Part shown: positions 22,190 to 32,934 of the stretch, in pieces
Numbering within the stretch: the first letter of the stretch is position 1
How the letters are laid out: each line of letters starts with the position of its first letter
NCBI RefSeq assembly: GCF_030580935.1
Contig: NZ_JAUQOM010000004.1
Span: 1 to 64,000, forward strand
From: Sphingobium cyanobacteriorum
GTDB lineage: Bacteria; Pseudomonadota; Alphaproteobacteria; Sphingomonadales; Sphingomonadaceae
Reading direction: 5' to 3'
Length of the DNA stretch: 64,000 bases
Translations under genes and position numbers: made by a program
Notes under the pieces: generated by a model
Told to the model about the DNA's origin: nothing
The model's input: only the letters and a program-made list of their open reading frames with translations
Database searches by the model: none

Positions 22190-22745
22190 CACTGCCGCCA
22201 GCGCGTAGAAATCCTCAGGCGGCCGGATATCGGTTGGCATCGGCGTACCGTCGAAGTCGGTGTGATTGCTGGTATCGAGCATCCGCGAGAAAGAGAAACC
22301 GGCCGCGCCCAGATCCATCGCCTCGTTAAGCAGAGCCTTGAGATGCGCCATCCATTCCGGGAATGTTTCCCATGTCCAGGCCAGCGCGGCCAGCAGAACC
22401 CGCTCTGTGCTTTCCATCATCGCCATCGTGCTTTCGCGCATTTCCGGGCGAGCCGGAGCCTGGCCAAAGCCGCAGCGGGTGATCAGGGTCGTCGTGGCGC
22501 CGTGCGACGTACGGGGCGAGCAATACGGATCCCAATGGACCTGCGCATCAAAATGGGCGTGCGGATCAATCGCGCGGGGCGCGACGATCAGGCCATTGGC
22601 GTCTATTGCCAGCTTGGCCTCAACAGGGCCAAGGTCTTTCGAGATTGCCGCGATCACGCCGTCTTTGGCGGCAATGTCGCCTTTGCCTGCGGGTGAGCGG
22701 TCGCCAGCGATGACCGTGCAGGCGTAATAGCTGGCGTGGGTGCCT
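22190..22745 (-). pseudogene. Decayed second copy of N-acyl-D-amino-acid deacylase
   Basis: The minus strand reads GDIAAKDGVIAAISKDLG, then VAPRAIDPHAHFDAQVHWDP and TRCGFGQAPARPEMRESTMA, closely paralleling residues about 20-120 of the intact deacylase at 6.7-8.4 kb. After WMAHLK near 22330-22341 it jumps in frame to ALLNEAMDLGAAGFSFSRML; about 45 residues present in the intact copy are missing. Similarity stops after FYALAAVL, so roughly 350 C-terminal residues with the catalytic Asp are lost, as is the N-terminal MYDLIIKNG start. It is a relic of a paralogue, not a short isoform. Confidence 0.85.
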
Positions 22746-22749
22746 ACAA

Positions 22750-22845
22750 CGCGTAAGCGATGCCGACAGCCCACAGCAGCACCTCGAACTGATCCACATG
22801 CACCCTAGCCAGATGATGGCGGCGGCGAGGTGTACCCTCAATGTC
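22750..22845 (-). pseudogene. Probable IS5-type transposase C-terminal tail
   Basis: In one minus-strand frame TLRVHLAAAIIWLG reads like the end of IS5-family transposases (family style: LAAAIIWLN followed by stop). Only about 15 residues match, so this is a weak call, but it sits exactly between two gene remnants where a rearrangement must have happened. Confidence 0.35.
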
Positions 22846-22852
22846 CCCCAGT

Positions 22853-24762
22853 TTAGAACTGATAGCCAAATTGCAAGCCATAGGTGCGCGGTTCGCGGGC
22901 TGAGGAGAAGGAGAAGAGGCCCGCAACCGTCAGCGCCGCATTGGGGCCGCGATCGTCGGCCAGGTTGCGACCATAGGCGGTCACGCGCGCCTTATGGCCG
23001 TTGAGGTCGAATTCCAGCGTGGCGCTGGCATCCAGCAGGCCCTGGCGATCGGACCGCACGCGCGGATCGTTGCCGCCCACGATCACGACGCCGCTGCTGC
23101 TGGTCGTGGTCGGGCCAACCGAAATCTGCTGGTCATAGGGTGCGATGTTCCGATAGCTGACATTGAATTTCGCTTCGCCAAAACTGACCGGCACAACATA
23201 GTCAGCGGTGAGCGACAGGGTTTCGCGCGGATTGTAGATCAGGTTATTGGCCGAATAGTCGAACGTGGTCAGCACCCCGCCGACCGGCGCCTGGGTAATG
23301 AAATTCTTGAACTTGGACCGCAACAGGCCCAGCGAGGCAGTCAGCGTCAGGCCGGTGGCCGGCTTGGCGACCAACTCCGCCTCTATGCCCTTGATGCTGG
23401 CCGACCCGACATTGGTGACGACCGTTTCATTGCCGATGCCGCCGGAAATGGGGATCGTCGTATTCTGCTGGAGGTCGCTATAATCGGAATAGAAGCCCGC
23501 GACATTGAACAGCAGCCGCTTGTCGAGAAACGCGCTCTTGAAGCCCAGTTCATAGGAATCGACCGTTTCAGCGCCATAGGGCGTCGTCGAGGATATGAGC
23601 GTCTGCCCACGCCCTGACAGGCCCCCCGCACGATAGCCCCGCGACCAGGAGGCATAGAGCATCAGATCATCGGACGGCCGGAAATCCAGCCCGACCTTGG
23701 GTGTGAACTTGCTGCCGGAGTAGCCGGCTTTGGGGAACTGGTTGGGCTCGACGAAATTCTCGTTGGTCTTTTTGTCATGTGTCCAGCGACCACCGAAGGA
23801 CAGGCGCACCCTGTCGATCAGTTGGAGGTTGAAGTCGCCGAATAAAGCATAGGATTGCGATGTGCCCGTCACCGTTTGCGTGGGGGCTGGAAAGCCTCCG
23901 AACTGGGTATATTGCGTCAGATTATATTTCGAGTCGTAGAAATAGGCGCCCACGACATAGTCGAAGCCATCGCTGATCTTGCCTGCGGCCCGCAATTCCT
24001 GGCTGAACTGGCGGAAATCCTGCACCCGGTTGACGAAATAGAGATTGGCGCTGGTGGAATCGAAATCCTGCGTCTGATCCTCGTCCGATTTGCGATAGCC
24101 GGTGATCGACGTCAGCTTCACCCCGCCCAGGTCCAGGTTCATCTCCAGCGTCGCGGCGGGCGCGGTATAGTGCGACCGGGTCGGGCTGCCGAACACGGTG
24201 TAGAGATCGTCCGTCGTGTTGCGGTTGCACTGATTGGCCGGCGCGGCGGCGACCAGACCGGGGACACCGATCACCGCGTCCAGAATGGCCTGGTTACAAA
24301 AGGCTTCGCTGCTGTTGGAAATACTGGAATTGACCGGCTCGAAATCCTGCACCTGCTTTTCCAGCGTCAGCAGCGCGTCGAAGTTGCTGGAGGGGGTGAA
24401 CAGGATACTGGCGCCGAAATTCTCGTTATTGCTCTTGCCCACCCGCTTGTTGCGGATGACGTTGCGATAATAGCCGTCACTTTGATTGTGGAAGTAAAAA
24501 GCCTTCGCTGCCAGCACGCCATCCACGACAACACCGACCGTAGGATCAAAGGATTTTTCCACGTCGGCGAAGGTCAGGCCGCGGATCGACACGTTGGCGG
24601 CGGCCGCCCCGCTATTCTGATTGGTGATCAGCACGTTGGGTGCCGCACCCTGAAGATCGCCGATGTTGATTGCGGCCTTGTTTTCAAGCTGCGCGGACGA
24701 AAAGGCGGTGATCGCGATGGGCGTCTGTTGCAGCGTTTCGTCACGGCGACGGGCGGCAATCT
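22853..24762 (-). pseudogene. TonB-dependent receptor lacking N terminus and plug core
   Basis: The C-terminal beta-barrel is intact to the final GLQFGYQF, and the beginning resembles a plug domain (RRRDETLQQTPIAITAF, then NVSIRGLTFADVEKSFDPTV). There is no start codon, signal peptide or TonB box: at about 24755-24765 the receptor sequence is fused to the 3' part of an oppositely oriented PQQ dehydrogenase gene. In addition, near 24508-24522, VGVVVDGV is followed directly by LAAKAFYFHNQSDGYYRN, so about 60 residues including the signature VLRGPQGTLFGRN are missing in frame. The open frame that reads on to 25411 is an artefact of antisense sequence. The ligand class is unknown. Confidence 0.85.
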
Positions 24763-25351
24763 GGTATTTCAGGGCCGCATCGACGGCCAGTTCAACGCCT
24801 ATGCCGCCGACAGCGGCAAGCTGTTGTGGCGCTTTTCGGCGCAGGCGCCCGTCACGGCCCCACCGATCAGCTATGCGGTCAATGGCAAGCAATATGTCAC
24901 GGTCATCACCGGCATGGGCACCAGCGGCGCAGCGTTCGGCGCCCTGTTGCCGGTCAGCATAGATTATCGCACCCAGGCACGCCGCATCCTCACCTTTGCG
25001 ATCGGCGGACGGGGGACTTTGCCGGCATCGCAGGCCGCGCCCGTTACGCCGACGAACGATCCCGGCTTTGCGCCCGACGCGCCTGCGGAGGCGCGCGGCA
25101 TGCTGACCTATGCCCGGCATTGCGCCGTATGCCATGGAGTGGATGCGATCGCTGCGGGCCACGCGCCCGATTTGCGGGCATCGTCGGTGCCGCTTGATCC
25201 GGCGACCTTCGCCACTGTCGTTCGCGACGGTGTGCTGGTGCCGAACGGCATGCCGCGCTTTGAAGAATTTGACGATGCGCAGTTGGCGGCGCTGCGCCAA
25301 TATATCCGACGCAGCAATGCCGACTGGCGCGCGCATGGCGGCGCGAAGTAA
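24755..25351 (+). pseudogene. PQQ-dependent quinohemoprotein dehydrogenase, 3' fragment
   Basis: The reading frame encodes about 195 residues of the C terminus of a type II quinohemoprotein alcohol dehydrogenase: the last propeller blade (GRIDGQFNAYAADSGKLLWR; PPISYAVNGKQYVTVITG) followed by a cytochrome c domain with heme motif CAVCH (ARHCAVCHGVDAIAAG) and a Met ligand candidate in NGMPRFEEF. The first 500 or so residues, signal peptide and active site are gone, truncated at the junction with the TBDR relic. Intact enzymes oxidise alcohols in the periplasm and pass electrons to the cytochrome. It marks the right end of the scarred region. Confidence 0.85.
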
Positions 25352-25467
25352 GCAATCTTGCTTGCGGCAGACCGCCCGTTTGGCGGCGATCGGGGGTTTG
25401 CGCTTTGGCAATTCCGATCCCGCCCGCTATAGGCGCGCCTCGTGCAACGGGGAATCAAGACAGCGCC

Positions 25468-25812
25468 ATGGCTCGCAAACATCCAAAGCAAGGCAGCTAT
25501 GAAATTGTCCCTGAGGACAATGAGGCGGAGGCTCAGGCGCCGGACCTGGCCTGCTGGCTGTGTGGCAGGCCTATGGGAACAACCACCGTGTGGCATCATC
25601 CCGTCCCCAAAAGCCGGGGCGGACGGGACGTGGTGCCAATGCATCCGATCTGCCAGCAGACGCTGATCACCAATTTCACCAATTCGGAACTTCAGCGGCA
25701 TGGCATGGACGTCGGCGCCTTGCTGGCCAACCCTGCCGTGCGGAAATTCGTCGATTGGGTCGCGACCAAGGAGCCGGACTTTACCGCCACGACGGCAAAG
25801 AAGCGGCGCTGA
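25468..25812 (+). CDS. HNH endonuclease-like small protein
   Basis: A 114-residue protein starting at ATG 25468. It has a zinc-knuckle-type CWLCGRP, then TTVWHHPVPKSRGGRDVVPM and HPICQQTLITNFTNSEL, the spacing of an HNH/McrA-like nuclease finger with paired Cys and an HH pair. Conserved small HNH proteins like this are common in sphingomonads and are not tied to a restriction system. The C-terminal tail is basic (ATTAKKRR). It lies upstream of htpG by about 100 bases; cotranscription is possible. Nuclease activity is inferred from the motif only. Confidence 0.75.
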   Translation: MARKHPKQGSYEIVPEDNEAEAQAPDLACWLCGRPMGTTTVWHHPVPKSRGGRDVVPMHPICQQTLITNFTNSELQRHGMDVGALLANPAVRKFVDWVATKEPDFTATTAKKRR

Positions 25813-25914
25813 TCGCCTGTCTCATTTACACGTTCCGCCCACCGGCCCGCTTGCAAAATGCGATGTGGACCGCCATTTCCGGCGCGTTCGATATGGCAAA
25901 GGGGTTTTTGCAGC

Positions 25915-27801
25915 ATGACGACTGATACCGACGCAGCACCGCAGGTCCACGCTTTTGAGGCGGACGTGTCGAAGCTGCTGCACATGATGGTGCATTCGGT
26001 TTATTCGGACCGTGACGTTTTCCTGCGTGAACTGATTTCCAACGCCGCCGATGCCTGCGAAAAGCTGCGCTATGAAGGCATTGCGACGCCTGCGCTGCTG
26101 GGCGACGACGCGCAACCGCGCATCAGCCTGATCCTCGATCCCGAACAGGGGCGCCTGACGATCGAGGATAACGGCATCGGCATGACCGCCGCCGACATGG
26201 GCGAGACGCTCGGCACCATCGCCCGGTCGGGGACCAAGGCATTCATGGACCGGCTAGCGGCCGATGCGGGCAAGGAAGGGTCGCAGTTGATCGGCCAGTT
26301 CGGCGTCGGCTTCTATTCCGCGTTCATGGTCGCGCGCGAGGTCGAGGTCTTTTCCCGTCGCGCTGGCACGGACGAAGCGGCGCGGTGGCGTTCGGACGGA
26401 CAGGGCACCTACATGATTGCGCCCGTGGACCTGAACGAAGCGCCCGCGCGCGGCACCCGCGTCGTGCTGCATCTGCTGGACGACGCCAAAACCTATGCCG
26501 ATCGCTTCACCGTCGAGCGCATCGTCAAGGCGCAATCGGGCCATGTGCCCGTGCCGATCACCCTGTTTGAAAAGCCAGACGCGGAAGGGACGGCCATTGC
26601 CGACGGCGCGGCGCTGTGGCTCAAACCCCGCGCGGAGATCAGCGAGGCCGATTATGCCGACTTCTATCGCAGTGTCGCGGGTCAATATGATGCGCCAGCC
26701 CGCACGATCCATTACCGGGCGGAAGGGCGGTATGAATATTCGGTCCTGACCTTCATCCCGCAGACCAAGCCGTTCGATCTGTTCGACCCCGATCGCAAGG
26801 GGCATATCAAACTCTATGTGCGCCGCGTGTTCATCACCGACGAGGCGCAAATCCTGCCCCGTTACCTGCGCTTCGTCCGGGGCCTGGTGGATTCCGCCGA
26901 CATGCCGCTCAACATGTCGCGCGAGATGATCCAGGACAGCCCGGTGCTGGCCACGATCCAGAAAGGCGTGACCGGCCGGATCCTGAGCGATTTGCAGAAG
27001 GTCGCGGACAGCGACCCGGATGCCTATCGGCAGATATGGGAGAATTTCGGCCCCGTCCTCAAGGAAGGCCTGTATGAGGATTTCGAACGGCGCGAGACGC
27101 TGCTCGGCCTCGCCCGGTTCAGGACGACGGCGTCGCAGGATGGCTGGCGCTCGCTCAAGGACTATGTCGCCGACATAAGGGAAAACCAGACCGCCATCTA
27201 TTATGCGACCGGCAGCGATCTCGACCGCCTCGCCACGTCGCCGCAACTTGAAGGCTTTCGCGCGCGCGGGATCGAGGTGCTGCTGCTCCCCGATCAGGTG
27301 GACAATTTCTGGACGACCGTGGGCATCGACCATGACGGCAAGCCGTTCAAGTCGGTCACGCAAGGGGCGGCTGATCTGAGCCTCATCCCGCTGACACAGG
27401 ATGGCGAACAGCCCGAACAGCCCGCAACCGGCGACGTCGACGCCTTCCTGACCTTCGCCAGGGAGGCACTGGCCGGCGCGGTGTCGGACGTGCGCGCGTC
27501 CGAACGCCTGACAACGAGCGCAGTATGCCTGGTGGCCCCCGAAAGCGGGATGGACCGTCAGCTTGAAAAGCTGCTCGCCAGCGCCGGACAATTGCCGCAG
27601 GCGGCGCTCCCCGTGCTGGAGATCAACCCGGCCCATGCGCTGATCCGCAAACTGGCGGCGGCGGACGAGGCGGACGGGCTGAAGGCCGACCTGGCCCATC
27701 TCCTGCTGGATCAGGCGCGGATCGCCGATGGCGAGCAGCCCGCCGACGCCCGCGCCTTTGCCGAACGGCTCGACAGGCTGATGCGCCGCGTCGTCGACTA
27801 G
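25915..27801 (+). CDS. htpG: Molecular chaperone HtpG (Hsp90)
   Basis: A 628-residue bacterial Hsp90. I place the start at ATG 25915 (MTTDTDAAPQVHAFEADVSK); a longer open frame from 25858 lacks Hsp90-like sequence. The GHKL ATPase domain shows ELISNAADACEKLRYEG, EDNGIGMT with the nucleotide-binding Asp and glycines, and IGQFGVGFYSAFMVA as ATP lid. The middle domain has YVRRVFITDEAQILPRYLRF and DSADMPLNMSREMIQ with the catalytic-loop Arg. A C-terminal dimerisation region follows. It assists folding of client proteins in the cytosol under heat and oxidative stress. The next gene starts four bases after its stop. Confidence 0.97.
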   Translation: MTTDTDAAPQVHAFEADVSKLLHMMVHSVYSDRDVFLRELISNAADACEKLRYEGIATPALLGDDAQPRISLILDPEQGRLTIEDNGIGMTAADMGETLGTIARSGTKAFMDRLAADAGKEGSQLIGQFGVGFYSAFMVAREVEVFSRRAGTDEAARWRSDGQGTYMIAPVDLNEAPARGTRVVLHLLDDAKTYADRFTVERIVKAQSGHVPVPITLFEKPDAEGTAIADGAALWLKPRAEISEADYADFYRSVAGQYDAPARTIHYRAEGRYEYSVLTFIPQTKPFDLFDPDRKGHIKLYVRRVFITDEAQILPRYLRFVRGLVDSADMPLNMSREMIQDSPVLATIQKGVTGRILSDLQKVADSDPDAYRQIWENFGPVLKEGLYEDFERRETLLGLARFRTTASQDGWRSLKDYVADIRENQTAIYYATGSDLDRLATSPQLEGFRARGIEVLLLPDQVDNFWTTVGIDHDGKPFKSVTQGAADLSLIPLTQDGEQPEQPATGDVDAFLTFAREALAGAVSDVRASERLTTSAVCLVAPESGMDRQLEKLLASAGQLPQAALPVLEINPAHALIRKLAAADEADGLKADLAHLLLDQARIADGEQPADARAFAERLDRLMRRVVD

Positions 27802-27805
27802 GGGC

Positions 27806-28702
27806 ATGGCGGACAGCGCCCCCTATCGCCAGATCGGCATCGTCGGCACGGGCCGGGTCGCCCGCGCGATCGGACTGGCGCTGGCGCCCCATTCCGCGGC
27901 GCCGGCGCGGATATGGGGGCGCAATCCCGACCATGCCGCGGATGCCGTGGCCATAATCGGCCATGGCTGTGCCGCGCGGAACCTGGCCGACATCGGGCGG
28001 ACATGCGACCTGATCGTCATCGCCGTATCGGACGATGCGATGGGACGGGTCATTGGCGATCTTGCCACGCTCGACGGTCCGGCATCGCCCTTCGCCTTCC
28101 ATGTCAGCGGCGGCAGCGGGGCCGCCTTGCTGGCGCCGTTGCAGGACAGGGGGTGGCTGACGGCCGCCATCCATCCCGCCATGACCTTCACGGGCGATCC
28201 GCAGGCCGAAGTCGCCCGGATGACGGGTGCGCGCTTCGCCGTGACCGGATCGACGCAACAGGCCAGCGTCGCGGCCCGCGCCGTCGTAACCCGACTGGGC
28301 GGGGTGGCGGTGGACGTCGCCGAAGCGCATCGGCCGCTCTACCATGCGGCCCTGTGCCATGGCTCCAACCACCTCGTCACCCTGATCGCGGACGCCTGCG
28401 AAGCGCTGGCAGCGGCGGGCGTGGATGATCCCGCCGCCCTGATCGCCCCGCTTGCGCGCGCCGCTCTCGACAACAGCCTCGCCAGTGGGATGGCGGGCCT
28501 GTCCGGTCCGCTGCTGCGGGGCGACGAAGGCACGATCGCGGGGCATGTCGCCGCCATGCGTCAGGACTGCCCGCCGCTGCTGGCGCCCTATCGGGCCATG
28601 GCACGCGCGACGCTCGATGCGCTGGAGCGGGCAGATGGCACGGCGCGTCCCGATTGCCTGCGGGCCATGCTGGATCAGACGCCGTCATCGGGAATTTGCT
28701 GA
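27806..28702 (+). CDS. Rossmann-fold / DUF2520 oxidoreductase-like protein
   Basis: A 298-residue protein. The N-terminal Rossmann domain begins with [19 protein letters not shown], a GxGxxA nucleotide-binding motif, and includes [19 protein letters not shown]. The second half matches the DUF2520 helical domain ([31 protein letters not shown]), related to the C-terminal domain of 6-phosphogluconate- and ketopantoate-reductase-like enzymes. It probably binds NADP; the substrate is not known, and a role as alternative ketopantoate reductase has been proposed for relatives. It is almost certainly cotranscribed with htpG (4-base gap) and precedes an amylase gene. Confidence 0.8.
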   Translation: MADSAPYRQIGIVGTGRVARAIGLALAPHSAAPARIWGRNPDHAADAVAIIGHGCAARNLADIGRTCDLIVIAVSDDAMGRVIGDLATLDGPASPFAFHVSGGSGAALLAPLQDRGWLTAAIHPAMTFTGDPQAEVARMTGARFAVTGSTQQASVAARAVVTRLGGVAVDVAEAHRPLYHAALCHGSNHLVTLIADACEALAAAGVDDPAALIAPLARAALDNSLASGMAGLSGPLLRGDEGTIAGHVAAMRQDCPPLLAPYRAMARATLDALERADGTARPDCLRAMLDQTPSSGIC

Positions 28703-28766
28703 CCACAGGGCAACCATTACCCGCGCGGAATGTTCTGCGGTTGCCCTCGGACGAACTGGAGCGACG

Positions 28767-30254
28767 ATGACCGCGCGGACCATGCTGCAATTCTTCCACT
28801 GGTATTATCCCGACGGCGGCAGATTGTGGGGCGAGGTCGCGGACAAGGCGACCGCCCTTGCCGACATGGGCGTCACCGACATTTGGTTGCCGCCCGCCTG
28901 CAAGGGCGCGTCGGGCGGCTGGTCGGTGGGCTATGACATATATGACCTGTTCGATCTGGGCGAGTTCGACCAGAAGGGTTCCGTGGCGACCAAATATGGC
29001 GACCGCGCCGGGCTGGTGCATGCGGCCCAATCCCTGCGCGATGCCGGTATCGGCGTGATCCACGATGTCGTGTTCAATCACAAGATGGGCGCGGACGAGA
29101 AGGAGCGGGTGCAGGTGCGCCGCGCCGATCCGGAGAATCGAACCGATATCGAGGATCATGTTTTCGAAGCATCGGCCTATACCCGCTTCACCTTTCCCGG
29201 ACGCAACGGCCAATATTCGCAGTTCATATGGGATATGAAGTGCTTCAGCGGCATCGACCATATCGAAGACCCGGACGACGACGGCATATTCCGGCTGGTC
29301 AACGAATATGGTGACGGCGAATGGAACCGTGAAGTCGATGATGAAAAGGGGAATTTCGACTATCTGATGGGTTCGGACGTCGAGTTTCGCAATAATGCGG
29401 TCTATGAGGAACTGAAATATTGGGGCCGCTGGCTACCGGAGCAGGTGGTGTGCAACGGCTTCCGGCTCGACGCAGCGAAGCATATTCCGGCCTGGTTCTT
29501 CCGCGACTGGGTGGGCCATGTGCGGGAAACGGTGGATAGCGAGTTGTTCGTCGTCGCGGAATATTGGCACCCCGACATGGCGGTGCTGCGCCAGTATCTC
29601 GACCAGGTCGACAAGCAACTGATGCTGTTCGACGTGGCGCTGCATCATCGCTTCTTCGAGGCGTCCAAGGCCGGCGGCGATTTCGACATGCGGACCATCT
29701 TCGACGACACGCTGGTTTCCGCGCTGCCCGATCATGCGGTAACATTGGTCGCCAATCACGACACCCAGCCGCTTCAGGCGATGGAGGCATCGGTCGAACC
29801 CTGGTTCAAGCCGCTGGCCTATGCGTTGATCCTGCTGCGTGAGCAGGGGGTACCGTGCCTTTTTTATCCTGATCTTTACGGCGCGCGCTACAGCGATCAA
29901 GGCGATGACGGCCAGTCGCATGAGGTGGACATGCCGGCAATCGCCTGCCTGCCCCGGCTGGTGGAGGTGCGCAAGCGCTTTGCCCATGGGCCGCAGACCG
30001 ATCTGTTCGACGACCCGCATTGCATCGCCTTCGTCCGCCATGGCACTGCCGAAGCGCCGGGGTGCATCACCATCCTGTCGAACGGCGAGGGGATGGACAA
30101 GACCGTCGAACTGGGCGCGGACCATGCGGGCGTGCGCTATCGCGACTATCTGGGGCATTGCGAGGAAGATGTCGTGGCGGACGATCATGGCACGGTGACG
30201 GTTCGGGTGAACGGTGGCAGCGTCAGCGTGTGGTCAGCCTGTGACGTGGGATGA
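28767..30254 (+). CDS. Cytoplasmic alpha-amylase, GH13
   Basis: A 495-residue GH13 enzyme of the bacterial cytosolic type (GH13_5-like). ATG 28767 follows TGGAGCGACG; no signal peptide is present. The four conserved regions are visible: DVVFNHK at 100-106, GFRLDAAKH with nucleophile Asp235, VVAEYWH with acid/base Glu265, and LVANHDTQP with transition-state Asp332. The insertion [20 protein letters not shown] is typical of the domain B of this subgroup. It would cleave internal alpha-1,4 bonds of imported maltodextrin or glycogen. It lies about 16 kb from the maltodextrin locus and may use that locus's products. The larger frame from 28452 is an overlap artefact with the preceding gene. Confidence 0.93.
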   Translation: MTARTMLQFFHWYYPDGGRLWGEVADKATALADMGVTDIWLPPACKGASGGWSVGYDIYDLFDLGEFDQKGSVATKYGDRAGLVHAAQSLRDAGIGVIHDVVFNHKMGADEKERVQVRRADPENRTDIEDHVFEASAYTRFTFPGRNGQYSQFIWDMKCFSGIDHIEDPDDDGIFRLVNEYGDGEWNREVDDEKGNFDYLMGSDVEFRNNAVYEELKYWGRWLPEQVVCNGFRLDAAKHIPAWFFRDWVGHVRETVDSELFVVAEYWHPDMAVLRQYLDQVDKQLMLFDVALHHRFFEASKAGGDFDMRTIFDDTLVSALPDHAVTLVANHDTQPLQAMEASVEPWFKPLAYALILLREQGVPCLFYPDLYGARYSDQGDDGQSHEVDMPAIACLPRLVEVRKRFAHGPQTDLFDDPHCIAFVRHGTAEAPGCITILSNGEGMDKTVELGADHAGVRYRDYLGHCEEDVVADDHGTVTVRVNGGSVSVWSACDVG

Positions 30255-30545
30255 AGCGCGCAGACTAACTACGCGCGCAAGGGCTGATGCGGCGCAAATG
30301 CCCAGGTCTTTCCGCGCTGAACCTCCGGCGGGCTGGGCCAGGCAAAGCCCGATGTCATCCGGGGCGCTTGCCACTGGACGCGCTGCGACATTTATCCGAA
30401 CAATATCGCACGGCGTCCCAGTCGCGCTCCCATTTTTTGCGCCACGCAAAGGGGCGGGCGCACGTTGCGCATATCTTGGTCGGAAGGGTCAGTTTCTTGT
30501 GAACCATCATCATCCCCTGCCGCCCGCGACCGTCATCCTGGCCCC

Positions 30546-32096
30546 ATGACCATCCTTATACCGATATTGGGCGATCAACTCACCCATGATCTCGCTTCGC
30601 TGCGCGACGTGGCGCAACAGGACGCCGTCCTGCTGCTGATGGAGGTAGCCGACGAAACCACCTATGTCCGGCACCATAAATGCAAGATTGCGCTGATTCT
30701 GTCGGCGATGCGCCACTTCGCGCAGGAGGCGCGCGCGGCGGGCTGGACGGTCGATTATGTCCCGCTCGACCATCCGGACAATAGCGGCAGCTTCACGGGG
30801 GAGGTCGCCCGCGCCATTGCCCGTCACCATCCCCGGTCCATCCGCATCGTCGAACCGGGGGAATGGCGCGTCAAGGCCATGATCGAGGGCTGGGCCGCGC
30901 GCTTCGGCCTGCCGGTCGAGATACTAAGCGACGATCGCTTCATCTGCGGGATTCTGGAATTTCAGACCTGGGCGCAGGCGCGCGGCGATCTCGTAATGGA
31001 ATTTTTCTACCGTGCCATGCGGCGCAAGACCGGATTGCTCATGACCGGCGACGGACAGCCCGAAGGGGGCGCGTGGAACCTGGACAAGGACAATCGCGCG
31101 CCGCCAAAACAGGGGCTAAACTACCCCGAACCGATGCATTTCACCGCCGATTCCGTGACAAATGACGTGATTGTGCTGGTCAATGACCGTTATGCGGATC
31201 ATTTTGGACGGCTTGAAACCTTCACGCTGCCGGTCACGGAGACGCAGGCCCGCCGGGCGCTTGCCCATTTCATCCGCACCGCGCTGCCTGATTTCGGCAC
31301 GTATCAGGACGCGATGGTGACGGGACAGGACTGGCTCTACCATAGCTGGCTCAGCCCCGCGCTCAACCTTGGCCTGCTGACGCCGCTCCACGTCGCACAG
31401 GCCGCTGCGGACGCCTATGCTGCGGGCGACGTGCCGCTGAACGCGGCCGAAGGCTTCATCCGCCAGATCATTGGCTGGCGCGAATATGTGCGCGGCTATT
31501 ACTGGCTGGAAATGCCCGATGTCGCACAGGCCAACGCGCTGGATGCGACGCGGCCCTTGCCCGATTTCTACTGGACCGGCGAAACCGACATGCTTTGCAT
31601 GGCCGAAGCGATCCGCAACACCCGCGATCATGCCTATGCCCATCATATCCAGCGCCTGATGGTGCTCGGCAACTTCGCCATGCTGGCCGGCGTGCGGCCT
31701 CAGGCGGTCGCGGACTGGTTTCTTGTCGTCTATGCCGATGCCTATGAATGGGTCGAACTGCCCAATGTCATCGGCATGAGCCCGCATGCCGACCGCGGGC
31801 GACTGGCGACCAAGCCCTATGCCGGCGGGGGCGCCTACATCAATCGCATGTCCGACCATTGCGGTCGCTGCGCCTATGATGTGAAGCAGAAGGTCGGCTC
31901 GAAAGCCTGTCTGTTCAACGCATTATATTGTGAATTTCTAGCCCGGCATGAACAACGCTTCCGCCGCAACCGCCGCATGGTCCAGATCTATGCCAACTGG
32001 GACAGAATGAAACCCGACATCCGCGAAGCCTATCGCGCCAGCGCCGCCACATTCCTCGACAGCCTCGAACCAGCGGCACCGGGCTGGGCGCGCTGA
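30546..32096 (+). CDS. phrB: Iron-sulfur (6-4) photolyase / FeS-BCP cryptochrome
   Basis: A 516-residue flavoprotein of the FeS-BCP/CryPro group, the bacterial (6-4) photolyases. It starts at ATG 30546 ([19 protein letters not shown]). Four cysteines at 351, 439, 442 and 455 (DMLC; CGRC; KAC) match, with an offset of one residue, the [4Fe-4S] ligands of the Agrobacterium PhrB protein. FAD-domain blocks include [18 protein letters not shown] and [15 protein letters not shown] (His366-His367), the latter holding the His expected for (6-4) repair, plus [19 protein letters not shown]. The family repairs UV (6-4) photoproducts using light and a lumazine antenna. It appears monocistronic; the 291 bases ahead of it hold no gene that I can see. 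Confidence 0.93.
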   Translation: MTILIPILGDQLTHDLASLRDVAQQDAVLLLMEVADETTYVRHHKCKIALILSAMRHFAQEARAAGWTVDYVPLDHPDNSGSFTGEVARAIARHHPRSIRIVEPGEWRVKAMIEGWAARFGLPVEILSDDRFICGILEFQTWAQARGDLVMEFFYRAMRRKTGLLMTGDGQPEGGAWNLDKDNRAPPKQGLNYPEPMHFTADSVTNDVIVLVNDRYADHFGRLETFTLPVTETQARRALAHFIRTALPDFGTYQDAMVTGQDWLYHSWLSPALNLGLLTPLHVAQAAADAYAAGDVPLNAAEGFIRQIIGWREYVRGYYWLEMPDVAQANALDATRPLPDFYWTGETDMLCMAEAIRNTRDHAYAHHIQRLMVLGNFAMLAGVRPQAVADWFLVVYADAYEWVELPNVIGMSPHADRGRLATKPYAGGGAYINRMSDHCGRCAYDVKQKVGSKACLFNALYCEFLARHEQRFRRNRRMVQIYANWDRMKPDIREAYRASAATFLDSLEPAAPGWAR

Positions 32097-32613
32097 ACGC
32101 GAGCAGGCCGAACGCGTTGGCGGATCGGATCGCCCTTCCAAATATACGATAAAATTACGTTTATGTTAAATTTTATCGCCGGCATGGACCGCTGAGATAG
32201 CGGACCATCATGATGCCTGGCCGTCAGGATCGCGCTGGCGCGGCGGGATATGGCTTGCGATCCCATGGCATCGGACGAACTGCTCCAGATTTCTGATTTT
32301 ACCTTATATTCCAAATATTAGATGATCGTATCTTATGTGTAATATCAAAAGATGCGCAACGCCCTGTTCAAGGATTTTCACCTCATCCCCGCGCCGACGG
32401 GTATCCCTCTCCTGAGGCAACATCATGATGATAGCCTGGGAGATGGCTTTCCGCCTGCGCGGGGATGGCGATGAAGCATGCGGGCATCGGCATGGCGCAC
32501 CGATCCCCATCATGGGGTCATGGACGCGACCAACAGGAAGGACAGCATTTTAATGCTAATGCGTTTGACTCGCATTTTGTTCCGGTTTAACGGGTGCCAC
32601 GCCCTGGCAAGGA
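32097..32613. other. Intergenic region with AT-rich segment and iron-type operator
   Basis: No supported gene is present. Bases 32130-32180 and 32290-32350 are AT-rich relative to the neighbourhood. A Fur-like inverted repeat stands near the right end and is listed separately. The region separates the photolyase from an iron-uptake-type operon. Confidence 0.6.
32558..32576 (+). promoter_or_regulatory. Fur-box-like inverted repeat
   Basis: AATGCG (32558-32563) and CGCATT (32571-32576) are perfect inverted arms around TTTGACT, giving a 19-base palindrome of the size and A/T-flanked style of Fur sites (sequence around it TGCTAATGCG...CGCATTTTG). It lies about 40-60 bases ahead of a siderophore-receptor stub and the DUF3649-PepSY-DUF3325 operon, which are typically iron regulated. 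Binding is inferred. Confidence 0.5.
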
Positions 32614-32934
32614 ATGACAATGCACGTACCCGTCCGCTTCCCCCTTCTGTCCGGCACGATGCCGTTCACCAGCCGGGCCTGGGCGGCAAAGGGCGAACCG
32701 CGACCGGTCAGTGAGGCCCCCATCATCGTCACCGGCGTTGGCATCTGCCTTGGCGCAGGCGTTGGCACAGGCATTGACAGCAGCGGTCAGGCGCCGGGCA
32801 CGGCAACCGGCCTGGCATTGGCGCGGCGCGACACGCCATTGTCGAACAGCATCATCGATCGCCATCTGATCCGGGGTCAGGCCCATGATGCGTCGCCGCA
32901 TCCTGTGCTGGCACCGCTGCGCGCGGAGCATTGA
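32614..32934 (+). pseudogene. Siderophore TonB-dependent receptor, N-terminal stub
   Basis: A 106-residue frame whose middle reads SEAPIIVTGVG (TonB-box-like) and TATGLALARRDTPLSNSIID, the start of a siderophore-receptor plug (family style: ATGLALS.R.TPQSVSVIDR). A Gly-rich low-complexity spacer lies between them. After HLIRGQAHDASPH the similarity ends and the frame stops; about 600 residues of plug and barrel are missing. The deletion endpoint falls just before the DUF3649 gene, so receptor sequence and the following gene are directly abutted. Start could be 32614 or ATG 32620. Confidence 0.6.

Noticed and set aside
23855..24754. Plus-strand frame fused ahead of the PQQ dehydrogenase fragment
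   Set aside because: It is the reverse complement of the receptor barrel; only the part from about 24755 has real homology features.
24763..25411. N-terminal 210 residues of an open frame running into the TBDR relic
   Set aside because: This part is antisense to the PQQ/cytochrome c dehydrogenase fragment, has no signal peptide or TBDR features and only happens to be open.
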